From Pirellulaceae bacterium (lineage in GTDB: Bacteria; Planctomycetota; Planctomycetia; Pirellulales; Pirellulaceae), in assembly GCA_016784735.1 (NCBI GenBank), contig JADHUC010000019.1, forward strand, positions 1 to 56,224: a stretch of 56,224 nucleotides of DNA, in the 5' to 3' direction. The translations under genes were made by a program, and so were the position numbers. The notes below the pieces were generated by a model. The model ran no database searches, had not been told where the DNA came from, and was given only the letters and a program-made list of their open reading frames with translations. Below, one piece after another: positions 27,471 to 35,796 of this stretch. Position 1 is the stretch's first letter. Each line of letters starts with the position of its first letter.

Positions 27471-28079
27471 ATGGGACGCATCACAGCATTCGACTACCCG
27501 CCAGGACCTCATGTTCGACGGCATGGACCGTTCGGATACACGGATTACAAGTCCTACCGAGATTGGTTGCGTGATGATTTCTGCTTTCGCTGCGTTTTTT
27601 GTCTTCGCCGCGAACGATGGGTGAGGCGGCGGGCCACGTTCCACATCGACCATCTGGTCCCTCGATCGGAGGCACCGGAGAGGGCATGTGACTACACCAA
27701 CTTGGTCTACGTCTGCGCAAGCTGTAATTCCGTGAAAAGCGACCTTGCCGTCCCCGATCCTTGCCAAGTTGGCTTTGGCCAGTGCGTCCGCGTGCACGAT
27801 GATGGTCGAATTGAACCGCTAAGTGAAACTGGTGAGTTGTTGGTCGATCTGCTCCGTCTCGATGATAAAGACTGCACACGTTATCGAAAAATGATTCTCG
27901 ACACGCTCCGGTTGATCGTCCGTAACAAGGAACGGGATGCGCATCTTCAGTGGATGGGATACCCAGAGGAACTCCCGGACCTGAGTCGAAAAACGCCCCC
28001 CGGCAATTCACGTCCAGACGGCATCAAACGGAGCTGCTTCGCGAGGAAACTGCAAGGCAAGTTGCCGGAATCCTACTGA
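27471..28079 (+). CDS. HNH endonuclease
   Basis: 202 residues with a complete HNH core: a C-x2-C knuckle (CVFC, near residue 42), the catalytic H-I-D-H (58-61) followed by LVPRS, a conserved Asn in YTNLVYVC, and a second knuckle C-x2-C in CASCNS. It should use a divalent metal to cut DNA. It lies 6 bases after the methyltransferase gene in the same direction and is likely co-translated, so it is the probable cutting partner. The C-terminal ~80 residues carry no recognisable domain. Its 3' end faces the convergent BNR_4 gene 15 bases away. Confidence 0.88.
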   Translation: MGRITAFDYPPGPHVRRHGPFGYTDYKSYRDWLRDDFCFRCVFCLRRERWVRRRATFHIDHLVPRSEAPERACDYTNLVYVCASCNSVKSDLAVPDPCQVGFGQCVRVHDDGRIEPLSETGELLVDLLRLDDKDCTRYRKMILDTLRLIVRNKERDAHLQWMGYPEELPDLSRKTPPGNSRPDGIKRSCFARKLQGKLPESY

Positions 28080-28094
28080 AGAACGCGCAGAGCC

Positions 28095-29450
28095 TCATTC
28101 TCGCAGGAGCTTCACCAGCTTCAACGCGCTGGCGGGCGGCAATGGCGGTTTTCTCGGCCGGTCGTGATGGGCTCCTAGCGTCTCCCAACGCAACAGGTAC
28201 CGCGTGTCCGAATCGTCCTGGCTTCCCACATCATGTGCAAGCCTGACGCTGATGCCGTCGAACGCGATCGTTGGCTTGGTGAGTTCATTCGGGTGTTCGG
28301 ACGGAATTGCCAAGTCTCGTTCGACCGGTCTGAGCGTTTCCTCATCCAAGACGAACCGGCCCGATCCGTAGTCGCGGTGCCGGTACGTGATAGTGAACGC
28401 GCCCGGTTCCACCTGCACGAGCCCGGAGATGCGAATTCCGATGAACGGCATGGCACCTCCTCCGCCAAACGTGATGTTCTTGTTCCACGCGGTAATCGGA
28501 TGGCGGCGCCACTGTCCGTCCTCGAATCGTGTGACATAAATCTGCATGTGGCCGTCTTCGTCCGATTTGTGATAGGAAATGATCGGGCGGCAGGACGAGT
28601 CGAAAGCAAGGTGCTCGCAACCGTTAATGATGCCACCTCCGGACGGCACCGGATCGACACACAGCTTGGCCTGTTCAAGCGTCAATGGGAGATCGACCGC
28701 GTCGCCCGCGGCGGTCTCCCAGTGCTTCAAGTCACGGCTTCGAGCGTACGACAGGTGATGATTCGTCGCGCAATCGGGCGTATCCCGCCAGACCCAAACA
28801 ACGTGAAACAGGCCATCGGGACCCTTGACGGGCCCATGAGGATAGGCATTGCGTTTGCCTTCGCCTTCGAACAGTGGCGAGTTCAGAAAACGACTCCAGC
28901 TTTGCGTGTTGCCATCATACGCGTTGTAGAACCGTCTGCCGTTTCCGCTGCCGCCGGAGCGGTAGGTGAACAGCAGGTTGCCGTCCGCATCGTTCAGGAA
29001 GCGCGGATAGGTGCATCGCTGTTCCTCTTGTCCGGTCATCGCGTGACGCTCGAACGTTGTGATGTCTCCGGGCTTTGTGGTGCGAAAGTAGATCAGCGGA
29101 ACACAGTGCATGTTGCCCGACAGGTGAATATGTCCTGTTGAATCGACGGCCATCGTAATGTAATTGTGGCTGTCCCAGCCGACTTTGCTCGGCAGGGCCG
29201 CTCTCCGCCACTCTCGGTCGTCGAGTCCGCGCTGGGCCACCATCATCTGATGCTGGTCGTTGTAGTAGGCCACGTACTGTTGCCCGTCGTGTGTCAGCAG
29301 GCAGAACCCAACCGGAAACCACGACGGCACCGTATCGACGTCCAGCGTTTCGACAATACGATAGGTGGCCGCCATAGCCGAATCGGCGTGGCTGACAACC
29401 GGCGGCAGGCACACCAGAACAAATGCGATCGTTCGTAGCAGACTTCTCAT
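28095..29450 (-). CDS. Secreted BNR_4-family propeller protein
   Basis: 451 residues with a signal peptide (residues 1-22; hydrophobic AFVLVCLPPVV). The pattern YVAYYNDQHQMMVAQR, DSHNYITMAVDSTGHIHLSGNMH, and YPRFLNDADGNLLFTYRSGGSG matches the BNR_4 family, which includes seven-bladed propellers such as PL24/PL25 ulvan lyases. His and Tyr residues in NMHCVPLIYFR could belong to such an active site, but this is inferred. Convergent with the HNH gene; divergent from the heparinase-like gene. Confidence 0.82.
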   Translation of the reverse strand: MRSLLRTIAFVLVCLPPVVSHADSAMAATYRIVETLDVDTVPSWFPVGFCLLTHDGQQYVAYYNDQHQMMVAQRGLDDREWRRAALPSKVGWDSHNYITMAVDSTGHIHLSGNMHCVPLIYFRTTKPGDITTFERHAMTGQEEQRCTYPRFLNDADGNLLFTYRSGGSGNGRRFYNAYDGNTQSWSRFLNSPLFEGEGKRNAYPHGPVKGPDGLFHVVWVWRDTPDCATNHHLSYARSRDLKHWETAAGDAVDLPLTLEQAKLCVDPVPSGGGIINGCEHLAFDSSCRPIISYHKSDEDGHMQIYVTRFEDGQWRRHPITAWNKNITFGGGGAMPFIGIRISGLVQVEPGAFTITYRHRDYGSGRFVLDEETLRPVERDLAIPSEHPNELTKPTIAFDGISVRLAHDVGSQDDSDTRYLLRWETLGAHHDRPRKPPLPPASALKLVKLLRE

Positions 29451-29590
29451 GGCAGGATCCTAAGGGATGTGGCTCGACGCGTCCGGGAAAAATTGACGGC
29501 GCGCATTGTACCAGCGCGACCGGCTGATAAAGTAGATGGCGCACCGAATGGGGCAGGTCAGTTTCCAACGCACTCGGGAGGTAGACCACC

Positions 29591-32500
29591 ATGTCGCGGT
29601 TGACATCTATTCTCTTGCTGAGTGGACTGCTGTGGACAGCACCGAGCGTTCTTGCCGTCGTGTCGGAGGACGAAGTGCAACAGGTTCGCCCATCGCACGA
29701 TCGTCCCTACTTCATGCCGGCCGAAGAGCGGCAACGGATCCAGGGGCTGGTGCGCAAGGAGCCGTGGGCAAAGACGGAATACGCCCGAGTCCGCGCGGAA
29801 GCTGAGAAAGGGAACGGTTTCTGGGCCGGGTTTTTGTATGCTCTCGACGGGGATGAGGGGCAGCTCGATACTGCTCGGGAGTATCTCATGGGGGCCATCG
29901 GCCCAGAGTCCTGGAACGTGCGCCATTACTCCAAGCTGATGGCCGATCCCAACCACTTCAAGGCCGGAGCACCCCATCTGGGCCCGGTCTACTACCATCT
30001 CGACTTCCGGCCGTTTGTGGTTTTCGACTGGGTGTATCGCGGACTTAGTGACGACGATCGCAAGATGTTCACGCGCGGTATCGAGGTCTATGCGGAGTAC
30101 CGTATGCGGGCCATGGATCGTTGGTACCAGACGCCCAACCTGGTATTCAAGCCCACGTTCATGGTCGCCATGGCCGGACTTAGCGCGCAAGACGATGAGA
30201 TGCTCCAGTGGGGCCTGTTCCGCACAAAGCCCCACGGCAAACGCCTGGGCGGGTATTTTCCCGTACTCGACTACATGCTCCGCGACGGCGGTCCGTGGCA
30301 TGAGGCGACCATCTATCCGATCGCCCACGAAGACCTCTGGTGCATGTCGATTTTGTCGCGCTATGGCAAACTCTATGACGGTCGCGACTGGTTCGCCATG
30401 ACAGCGCCCGGCGGCGGCAGTCCTAAGGGACTGATGGACTATTACATCGAAACGGCCTATCCGATCGAGAGAACCGGTCACGGCGCCGGACAGATCCGCG
30501 TGGCCACATACGGAGACGGCGCGACCAGTCCCGGCGGCGATCTGTTCCTGGTCAACCCGGCAGGCGATGGCCTGAACGCCGAAAAGGCATTCATCGCGGC
30601 ATACAATGCGTCCGGCGACGCCCGTTACGCCGGCTTCATGCGAATGATCAAAGACTACCAGCCCAACCTGTGGGACCAGCGTCCCGTGCCGGAAAAGGCC
30701 GAATTGCCCGCGGCTCCGTCGAAGATTTGGCCTACGTACGGTCTGGCCATACTGCGCTCCGACGAATCGCCCGCCTACTGGACCAGCGGTCGGGCGATCG
30801 CCGTGTTTCAGTTGATGTCGCAGGGATACGGGCACGATCACCGCGACAAGTTCGCCATCATGTTGCACGGGGCAGGACGCTTGCTCTACCCAGACTACAA
30901 TGCGATCCAGTACGAAAGTTCGGCGATCGGCTGGACTCGTCATACCTGCTCGCACAACACGCTGATCGTCGACGAGCAAGACACGGCCAACGCCCAGCCC
31001 ACGGCCATCCGCCACGAGTTTTCACCTGAGGTAAAATACCTGGCCACTTCGGCGGAGGAGGTGTTCGAAGGCGTCGAGCAGACCCGGGTGCTGCTATTGA
31101 CCGGTGAATACTTGCTCGACGTATTCCACGCTCGAAGCGAACTGCCGCACACGTACGATTACATGTTGCATTGTCTCGGCCAAGCACGGTCCGCGGGCGG
31201 AAGCTTCCGCCCGGCAGCCAACCTGATGTCGCGTTACTGGGTGATCGAAAACAAGCAAGCGATGACCACCGACCAACCGTGGTCCTTCGACTTCGTGTAC
31301 AAAGAAACGCCCGATAGCCCAGGCAACTACGGCCCGCAATGGTACGACCACACGGCAAACGTTCGTGTTTCCATGGCTGCCGAACCGGAGACCCAGGTGG
31401 TGCACGGTACCTGGGGTAAGCAGTACGAGAGACTCGTCGCCGAGCGGTACAAGGACAAGAAGAAGCTGGATCGTTTGTCGTCGCTGGTGGTCCGCCGTGA
31501 CCAACGTCCGCAGACGGTGTTCATTGCCACCCACGAACCGTACGCCAATCAGCAGCGCCCCCAAATCAAACGCATCACCAAACTTGCACAGGCGGACGAC
31601 GCCGTTCTTGTGCGAGTGGAGGCGGATCAGTTTACCGACTACGCAGCCGTATCGTTCGGCCCGCAGCCAGGACGGCGGGTTCATGTACTCAGTGACGGCA
31701 AAGCAACCGTTCAATTTCGCGACTATGCTCACGCACGAGTGGATCGCGCCGGTCGAGTGGCAGCTCGCGGCGATCTTCTAGGTTTGCGGATTCCTGGTGC
31801 CCGTGGGCCGTTCGTGTTGGCTGGCGAGCCGGTTCCCGCGGCGCAACTGGGCGGTGCACTGGTGTACCTGACCGCCGAGGCTACTGAAGAGCCGGAAACG
31901 GCGCCCCGATGCCCGCTAAACGTGATCCCCTCGCCAACGCAACTCCGCGTGTGGATGCGAGATCACAAACCGGTCAGTTTCTCCGTCAGCAATGTGCTGC
32001 GCAAGCCGGTGACTGGTCGGATCGAGTTCGATTTGCCGGAAGGCATCACCGCCCGTCCGGCGTCGCCGGAGTTCGGGCCCATCGGGGCAGGCAGGGCGGC
32101 GACGGCAGCGGCCGAGTTCCACGTATTCGATCCGCAGCCGGGGAAGCTGACGATTCCATATCGCGTGGTCTACCGCGAAGAGGACTCTGTGGAAGAGATC
32201 CGCACGCAGGCACAGCCACTGGTTGCCTACGCAGGCCCGACGTTGGAGCAGCGATTTCAGTTTCCCAAGCCACCCGTCTACCGAGCCGTGACTTCATGGT
32301 ACACGGCCCAGATGCGCATGGCAGACGGCGCGTGCATCTACCTGGCCGACGATTCCGACCGAGTGCGACTCGACGGCGAACCCCTGTTCTTGCTGTCCGA
32401 AGGCGAGGGTGACGAACAAGTTGAGATGCTCGGCCGAGAGCCGCAGAAGCTTGGTGTATGGCCCGGACACCAGCCGCCAAACGTGGTGGCCGAGGCATAT

Positions 32501-32908
32501 GGACGTACCGAAAACCGTTCCCAGCGATGCCGTTGGCAGGCGGTCTTCATGGTGAACAGTATCATGTTCCGAGTGGATCCCGACTGGTCCCGATTCGAGA
32601 CGGCACGGTTCACCTTGCCGGGAAACTGGCGATACTCGGGCGGAAAACCACAATGGCGGCGGATCATCACAGTCGACGGCAGTGGAAGAGAACACGAGTC
32701 CCGCCCTGGCAGCGACATCACGGTCGCCGCTGCCCTTCTCGAATTCCCCGATGGCGACTATCACTTGGCATTTCAATTCTCGCCGCCACAGAAAGTGACG
32801 TTTCGGAATGCGGGTATGGAATTCACAGTCGGCGTGGTCAACCGCGACAGTTGGCGCATCGGCTTCTGTAAGGCAGACCAATTCGACCAGTGGCGGGGCA
32901 AGCCTTGA
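29591..32908 (+). CDS. Heparinase II/III-like secreted polysaccharide lyase
   Basis: 1105 residues with a signal peptide (residues 1-22, ending in SVLA). Residues ~30-380 form an alpha/alpha-toroid domain (VVFDWVYRGLSDDDRKMF; GPWHEATIYPIAHED). A beta-sheet domain with the heparinase II/III signature follows: YGHDHRDKFAIMLHG (His415, His417), LLYPDYNAIQY and WTRHTCSHNTLIVD. The last ~350 residues are extra beta-rich domains. The family cleaves acidic glycans by beta-elimination. GGGAGGT lies well placed before the ATG. Close to the BNR_4 gene, suggesting a shared uronic-acid-rich substrate, which is an inference. Confidence 0.85.
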   Translation: MSRLTSILLLSGLLWTAPSVLAVVSEDEVQQVRPSHDRPYFMPAEERQRIQGLVRKEPWAKTEYARVRAEAEKGNGFWAGFLYALDGDEGQLDTAREYLMGAIGPESWNVRHYSKLMADPNHFKAGAPHLGPVYYHLDFRPFVVFDWVYRGLSDDDRKMFTRGIEVYAEYRMRAMDRWYQTPNLVFKPTFMVAMAGLSAQDDEMLQWGLFRTKPHGKRLGGYFPVLDYMLRDGGPWHEATIYPIAHEDLWCMSILSRYGKLYDGRDWFAMTAPGGGSPKGLMDYYIETAYPIERTGHGAGQIRVATYGDGATSPGGDLFLVNPAGDGLNAEKAFIAAYNASGDARYAGFMRMIKDYQPNLWDQRPVPEKAELPAAPSKIWPTYGLAILRSDESPAYWTSGRAIAVFQLMSQGYGHDHRDKFAIMLHGAGRLLYPDYNAIQYESSAIGWTRHTCSHNTLIVDEQDTANAQPTAIRHEFSPEVKYLATSAEEVFEGVEQTRVLLLTGEYLLDVFHARSELPHTYDYMLHCLGQARSAGGSFRPAANLMSRYWVIENKQAMTTDQPWSFDFVYKETPDSPGNYGPQWYDHTANVRVSMAAEPETQVVHGTWGKQYERLVAERYKDKKKLDRLSSLVVRRDQRPQTVFIATHEPYANQQRPQIKRITKLAQADDAVLVRVEADQFTDYAAVSFGPQPGRRVHVLSDGKATVQFRDYAHARVDRAGRVAARGDLLGLRIPGARGPFVLAGEPVPAAQLGGALVYLTAEATEEPETAPRCPLNVIPSPTQLRVWMRDHKPVSFSVSNVLRKPVTGRIEFDLPEGITARPASPEFGPIGAGRAATAAAEFHVFDPQPGKLTIPYRVVYREEDSVEEIRTQAQPLVAYAGPTLEQRFQFPKPPVYRAVTSWYTAQMRMADGACIYLADDSDRVRLDGEPLFLLSEGEGDEQVEMLGREPQKLGVWPGHQPPNVVAEAYGRTENRSQRCRWQAVFMVNSIMFRVDPDWSRFETARFTLPGNWRYSGGKPQWRRIITVDGSGREHESRPGSDITVAAALLEFPDGDYHLAFQFSPPQKVTFRNAGMEFTVGVVNRDSWRIGFCKADQFDQWRGKP

Positions 32909-32914
32909 CCCCGT

Positions 32915-32943
32915 TTTTGATCTCGACGGTCCGGCAGTATAAT
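32915..32943 (+). promoter_or_regulatory. Candidate sigma-70 promoter for the DUF4058 gene
   Basis: A consensus TATAAT lies at 32938-32943 with TTTTGA at 32915-32920, 17 bases upstream. It is located just after the heparinase-like gene stop and about 80 bases before the DUF4058 start. Judged by eye only. Confidence 0.4.
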
Positions 32944-33023
32944 AGGGCGAGTGGGAAGGGGCCGCGTGGCACTGGCCGTGGCTACTCCATTACCCGTGGT
33001 TTCTTCGCGATTGGAGCCGTACG

Positions 33024-33779
33024 ATGCCTTCGCCATTTCCGGGGATGGATCCCTATCTCGAAGCGCCGGACATCTGGCCGGATTTCCAGCATCGGATGGC
33101 CGAGCAGATGAGCAGCGATTTGAACCGCACGCTTTCCCAGCCATACTACGCTCGTTTGGGACCGCCGGGCAGTGGCTTGGCGCTGGCGGAGCGGCCCCGC
33201 ACCGAAGTCTCGCCCTCGGCGAGGATGCGGATCCCGAACGAGCCGCTCCGGCATCATTTCGTGGAGATTCGAGATGGTTCCCGCGGTCACGCCTTGGTGA
33301 CGCTGATCGAGATCGCCAGCCCGTCGAACAAGCAGGGCGGGCCCGACCGCCGTACCTACGAGGCGAAGCAGCAGGAGATCCTTGATAGCGACACTTCGCT
33401 TGTCGAACTCGACCTGCTGCGTGCGGAACGGCCGCTGATCGGAGGCCCTCTGATCATCGAATCCGCCGACTGCCTGGAGCCCCGGCCGGATTACCTGGTG
33501 GCCGTCAGTCGTGCCTGGGAGCGGGGGGCGAAACTGGACTATGAATTGTTTCCCATCCGGCTGGAGGATCCGTTGCCCTGTATCCCCGTGCCGTTGCGCG
33601 AGGGCGAGCCGGAGGTGCCGTTGGACTTGCAGTACGCCTTCAACCATGTCTACGATGGCGGCCCATACGCCCGTGGGGCTGTCGATTACAGCAGTCCCCC
33701 CGACCCGCCCGTTCGCCCTGAATTGGACAGTTGGCTGGCCGGCTGCCTGGATCGTTGGCGAAGCGGCGCGGGTGGATAG
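33024..33779 (+). CDS. DUF4058 family protein
   Basis: 251 residues beginning MPSPFPGMDPYLEAP..WPDFH-like, the diagnostic opening of DUF4058 proteins of planctomycetes and cyanobacteria. Later family segments are LIEIASPSNK, a restriction-nuclease-like Glu-x-x-Ser-Pro-x-x-Lys arrangement, and LVELDLLRAERP, which recalls PD-(D/E)XK nuclease folds. Function is unknown. No signal peptide. A TATAAT-type promoter is visible upstream. It precedes a toxin-antitoxin pair on the same strand by 226 bases. Confidence 0.85.
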   Translation: MPSPFPGMDPYLEAPDIWPDFQHRMAEQMSSDLNRTLSQPYYARLGPPGSGLALAERPRTEVSPSARMRIPNEPLRHHFVEIRDGSRGHALVTLIEIASPSNKQGGPDRRTYEAKQQEILDSDTSLVELDLLRAERPLIGGPLIIESADCLEPRPDYLVAVSRAWERGAKLDYELFPIRLEDPLPCIPVPLREGEPEVPLDLQYAFNHVYDGGPYARGAVDYSSPPDPPVRPELDSWLAGCLDRWRSGAGG

Positions 33780-34005
33780 AGGACTTCGTCTGTTTTGCGG
33801 CCGCGCAGCCTGTGGGCCCGACAATGCAGCACGCCAGGAGCCAAGTCGCCATCCCAAGCAGGCACTGCAGTCGGTTCGACGGGAACCTGCATCTGTACTT
33901 GAGTCCCGCCTCGCAGCCGGTGTTGCGATTGACACTGGAGTCGACAGCGTTAGACTAGCCTCAAGAGGCATGGAGACTGCATCTGCTTCACAATCGGAGG
34001 TTGCG

Positions 34006-34254
34006 ATGAGCCCGACAGAAGAAGCCGTGCTTGGCGAAGCATTGTCATTGCCCGTTCAGTCCCGTGCGTATCTGGCAGATATGCTTTGGGCGAGTCTGCC
34101 CGAGGACCAGCTTGATCTCCCTGTCGACGAGGGGCTTCGCCGGGCTTGGGCTGAAGACGCAAGGCGGCGCATGCAGGAGGTGGAGACCGGAAAGGTGCCC
34201 CTCTTGCCGGGCGATGAAGTCATGGACCGCTTTCGCCGCAGGATGCAGCAATGA
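34006..34254 (+). CDS. Putative addiction-module antitoxin (Unstab_antitox type)
   Basis: 82 residues, acidic and helical, with the pattern ALSLPVQSRAYLADMLWASL...RRAWAEDARRRMQEVETGKV of the PF09720-type antitoxins that pair with ParE/RelE toxins. The ATG at 34006 has GGAGG 5 bases upstream; an in-frame ATG at 33970 is less likely. The stop overlaps the toxin start (ATGA), ensuring coupled translation. It should bind and neutralise the toxin and repress the pair. Confidence 0.88.
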   Translation: MSPTEEAVLGEALSLPVQSRAYLADMLWASLPEDQLDLPVDEGLRRAWAEDARRRMQEVETGKVPLLPGDEVMDRFRRRMQQ

Positions 34255-34550
34255 ATTACCGTTTTCATCCCGAGGCGGATGAAGAACTCCACAAGGTGTA
34301 CGAGTACTACGAAGCGCGACGGCAAGGTCTGGGACGACGTTTTGGCGAAGCGTTCGACGAAGCATTGGCCCGCGTCCTCGAACGCCCGTTCGCCTGGGGT
34401 CTTCTGGAGCCGCCGTATCGCCTGCACCGCCTAAAGCGATTTCCGTACGGAATCCTCTACGAGCCGCGGGAAGAAGAAGTCGTCATTGTCGCTGTAATGC
34501 ACCTTCACCGCCGTCCTGGCTATTGGAAGCACCGAGTCCCGTCCAACTGA
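34251..34550 (+). CDS. RelE/ParE-family toxin
   Basis: 99 residues with the standard pattern of this family: FHPEADEELHKVYEYYE, then RFGEAFDEALARVLERP, and a C-terminal KRFPYGILYEPREEEVVIVAVMH. It folds as a small alpha/beta toxin that either cuts mRNA on the ribosome (RelE) or poisons gyrase (ParE); the FPYGILYE form is more usual in ParE-like members. Overlaps the antitoxin gene by four bases. Intact and full length. Confidence 0.9.
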   Translation: MNYRFHPEADEELHKVYEYYEARRQGLGRRFGEAFDEALARVLERPFAWGLLEPPYRLHRLKRFPYGILYEPREEEVVIVAVMHLHRRPGYWKHRVPSN

Positions 34551-34657
34551 AACGCGGCGCATTGTCTGGCGGTCGCGGATTTCCAGAAACGGCAGGCTAC
34601 GGTGAAAAACAGGCCTTCGGCCAAGGAAATGCGACGGGCGGATGCCTAGCAAACCGA

Positions 34658-34692
34658 AACGGAGAAACAACCATCTCGGTCGTTTCTCCGTT
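34658..34692 (-). terminator. Hairpin after peptide gene A
   Basis: AACGGAGAAAC at 34658-34668 pairs with GTTTCTCCGTT at 34682-34692 over a 13-base loop, about 35 bases past the stop of the minus-strand peptide gene. A short T-rich stretch follows on the minus strand. The corresponding hairpin in copy B is weakened by substitutions. Confidence 0.45.
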
Positions 34693-34726
34693 CGTGTGTA
34701 TTCATTTTGTCCCGTCTGCCGGGTCA

Positions 34727-34852
34727 TCAGCAGTCTTCACCACCCATATCGCAATTTGCGTGAGCGGCGTTGACATACAGCCCGGGCACGGCGGCTCCGG
34801 CGGTGAGCAAGGCAACGACAACCAAGAGTGCGGCGAGCGTTTTTCGTAACAT
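34727..34852 (-). CDS. Small secreted two-cysteine peptide, copy A
   Basis: A 41-residue product: signal sequence with a basic start (MLRKT), a hydrophobic core (LAALLVVVALL), and a c-region ending in A-H-A, then NCDMGGEDC at the C-terminus. Cleavage after AHA (residue 32) would release nine residues with cysteines at positions 2 and 9, able to form one disulfide loop. AAGGAGA precedes the ATG. Copy B at 39330-39455 differs at only four residues, three of them in these nine. No lipobox is present. I do not recognise a named family. A signalling, metal-binding or toxic peptide are all possible. Confidence 0.7.
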   Translation of the reverse strand: MLRKTLAALLVVVALLTAGAAVPGLYVNAAHANCDMGGEDC

Positions 34853-34947
34853 TTCGTTTCTCCTTGTGTGAGGTGTTCGTGTCTCTATTCCCCTTAGCGA
34901 GAGCCGAGGCAGGCAGGGGACACGGATTTCGGGAAAAAACCGAAATC
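34853..34947 (-). promoter_or_regulatory. Conserved leader/promoter region of peptide gene A
   Basis: About 95 bases upstream of the peptide start are shared with 39456-39551, including TGTCCCCTG, CTCGGCTCTCGCTAAGGG and AATAGAGACACGAACACC on the minus strand. Conservation outside the coding part suggests control elements, possibly a promoter of the adjacent ECF sigma factor; that link is inference. Confidence 0.4.
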
Positions 34948-35149
34948 GCCGGTGGATGAAGGAATTGGCGTCTGGCCGTTGGCCAACGAAATGCGGGAGA
35001 CGCGAGGCACGCGCCCCCAGAAGATATGCGGATTGGCGCGAATCTAACCGGTCCCCGGCAAGCACTGTTGCTTGAAAGCGTCCCCCGCGACTGGCTATTG
35101 GGTATTTGATTGATTAGGCTGGTAGGTAACCCATGATGTCGAGGTGCCC

Positions 35150-35776
35150 ATGCCCGAATCCACCACCGAGACCAGCCAGATCCAATATTGGATCGACCGG
35201 ATGAAAGCGGGCGACGCGTCGGCTCGCGATCAATTGATTGCCGCCGCCTGCAACCGTCTGCTGGCGCTCACTCGCAAAATCAAGGGCGGTTTCGCGGACG
35301 TGGGGCGCTGGGAGCAGACCGAGGACGTGTTTCAGAACGCGGCCATGCGCTTGTGCCACGCTTTGGAGAAGGTCGAACTGAGCGACTCGCGTCATTTCTT
35401 TCGCCTGGCCGCGGTGCAGATTCGCCGCGAACTGATCGACATGTCGCGGCACTACCACGGCGCGCATGGCATGGGGGCACATCACATCTCCGAGGTGCCG
35501 GCCGGCGACCGCGACAGTCGCCCGACGCCTGCTTTCGAGCGGGCCGAGGTGACGCAGGACCCGCAACGGGTGGCCGAGTGGGCTGAGTTTCACCGGCTAA
35601 TCGACGAGCTGCCCGACCAGCAGCGCGAGGTATTCGATTTGCTGTGGTACCACGGTTTGTCGCAGGACGATGCCGCGCATTTGATGAACGTCAGCACGCG
35701 CACCGTCAAGCGTCTGTGGCGTGCCGCTCGCCTGCGGCTGCACGAATCGCTTTCTGGGGAACTGCCGGGCGTCTAG
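35150..35776 (+). CDS. ECF-type RNA polymerase sigma factor (planctomycete group)
   Basis: 208 residues. Region 2 is visible around residues 10-90 (YWIDRMKAGDASARDQL, EQTEDVFQNAAMRL, RHFFRLAAVQIRRELID) and region 4 near the C-terminus (LPDQQREVFDLLWYHGLSQDDAAHLMNVSTRTVKRLW), a helix-turn-helix that reads the -35 element. The linker is His/Gly/Asp-rich. GAGG before ATG 35150 sets the start. No anti-sigma gene is adjacent; instead a membrane kinase gene starts 20 bases downstream, the usual planctomycete ECF/kinase pairing. It probably directs transcription of nearby or cell-surface genes. Confidence 0.93.
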   Translation: MPESTTETSQIQYWIDRMKAGDASARDQLIAAACNRLLALTRKIKGGFADVGRWEQTEDVFQNAAMRLCHALEKVELSDSRHFFRLAAVQIRRELIDMSRHYHGAHGMGAHHISEVPAGDRDSRPTPAFERAEVTQDPQRVAEWAEFHRLIDELPDQQREVFDLLWYHGLSQDDAAHLMNVSTRTVKRLWRAARLRLHESLSGELPGV

Positions 35777-35796
35777 GTAGCACGAAGGACCCGCCG

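Larger units (their letters stand above)
34644..34947 (-). repeat. Duplicated peptide module, copy A
   Basis: A block of about 300 bases, nearly identical to 39247-39551, carrying on the minus strand a leader region, a 41-codon peptide gene and a 3' hairpin. Most differences between copies are in the hairpin, in the last codons of the gene and at the distal promoter end. Confidence 0.85.

Noticed and set aside
29558..31015. 485-codon antisense frame over the heparinase-like gene
   Set aside because: Composition shadow of the real gene; no family pattern is seen.
34727..34852. Micropeptide as lipoprotein
   Set aside because: The residues before the cysteine (HAN or HAE) do not fit a lipobox, so signal peptidase II processing is unlikely.
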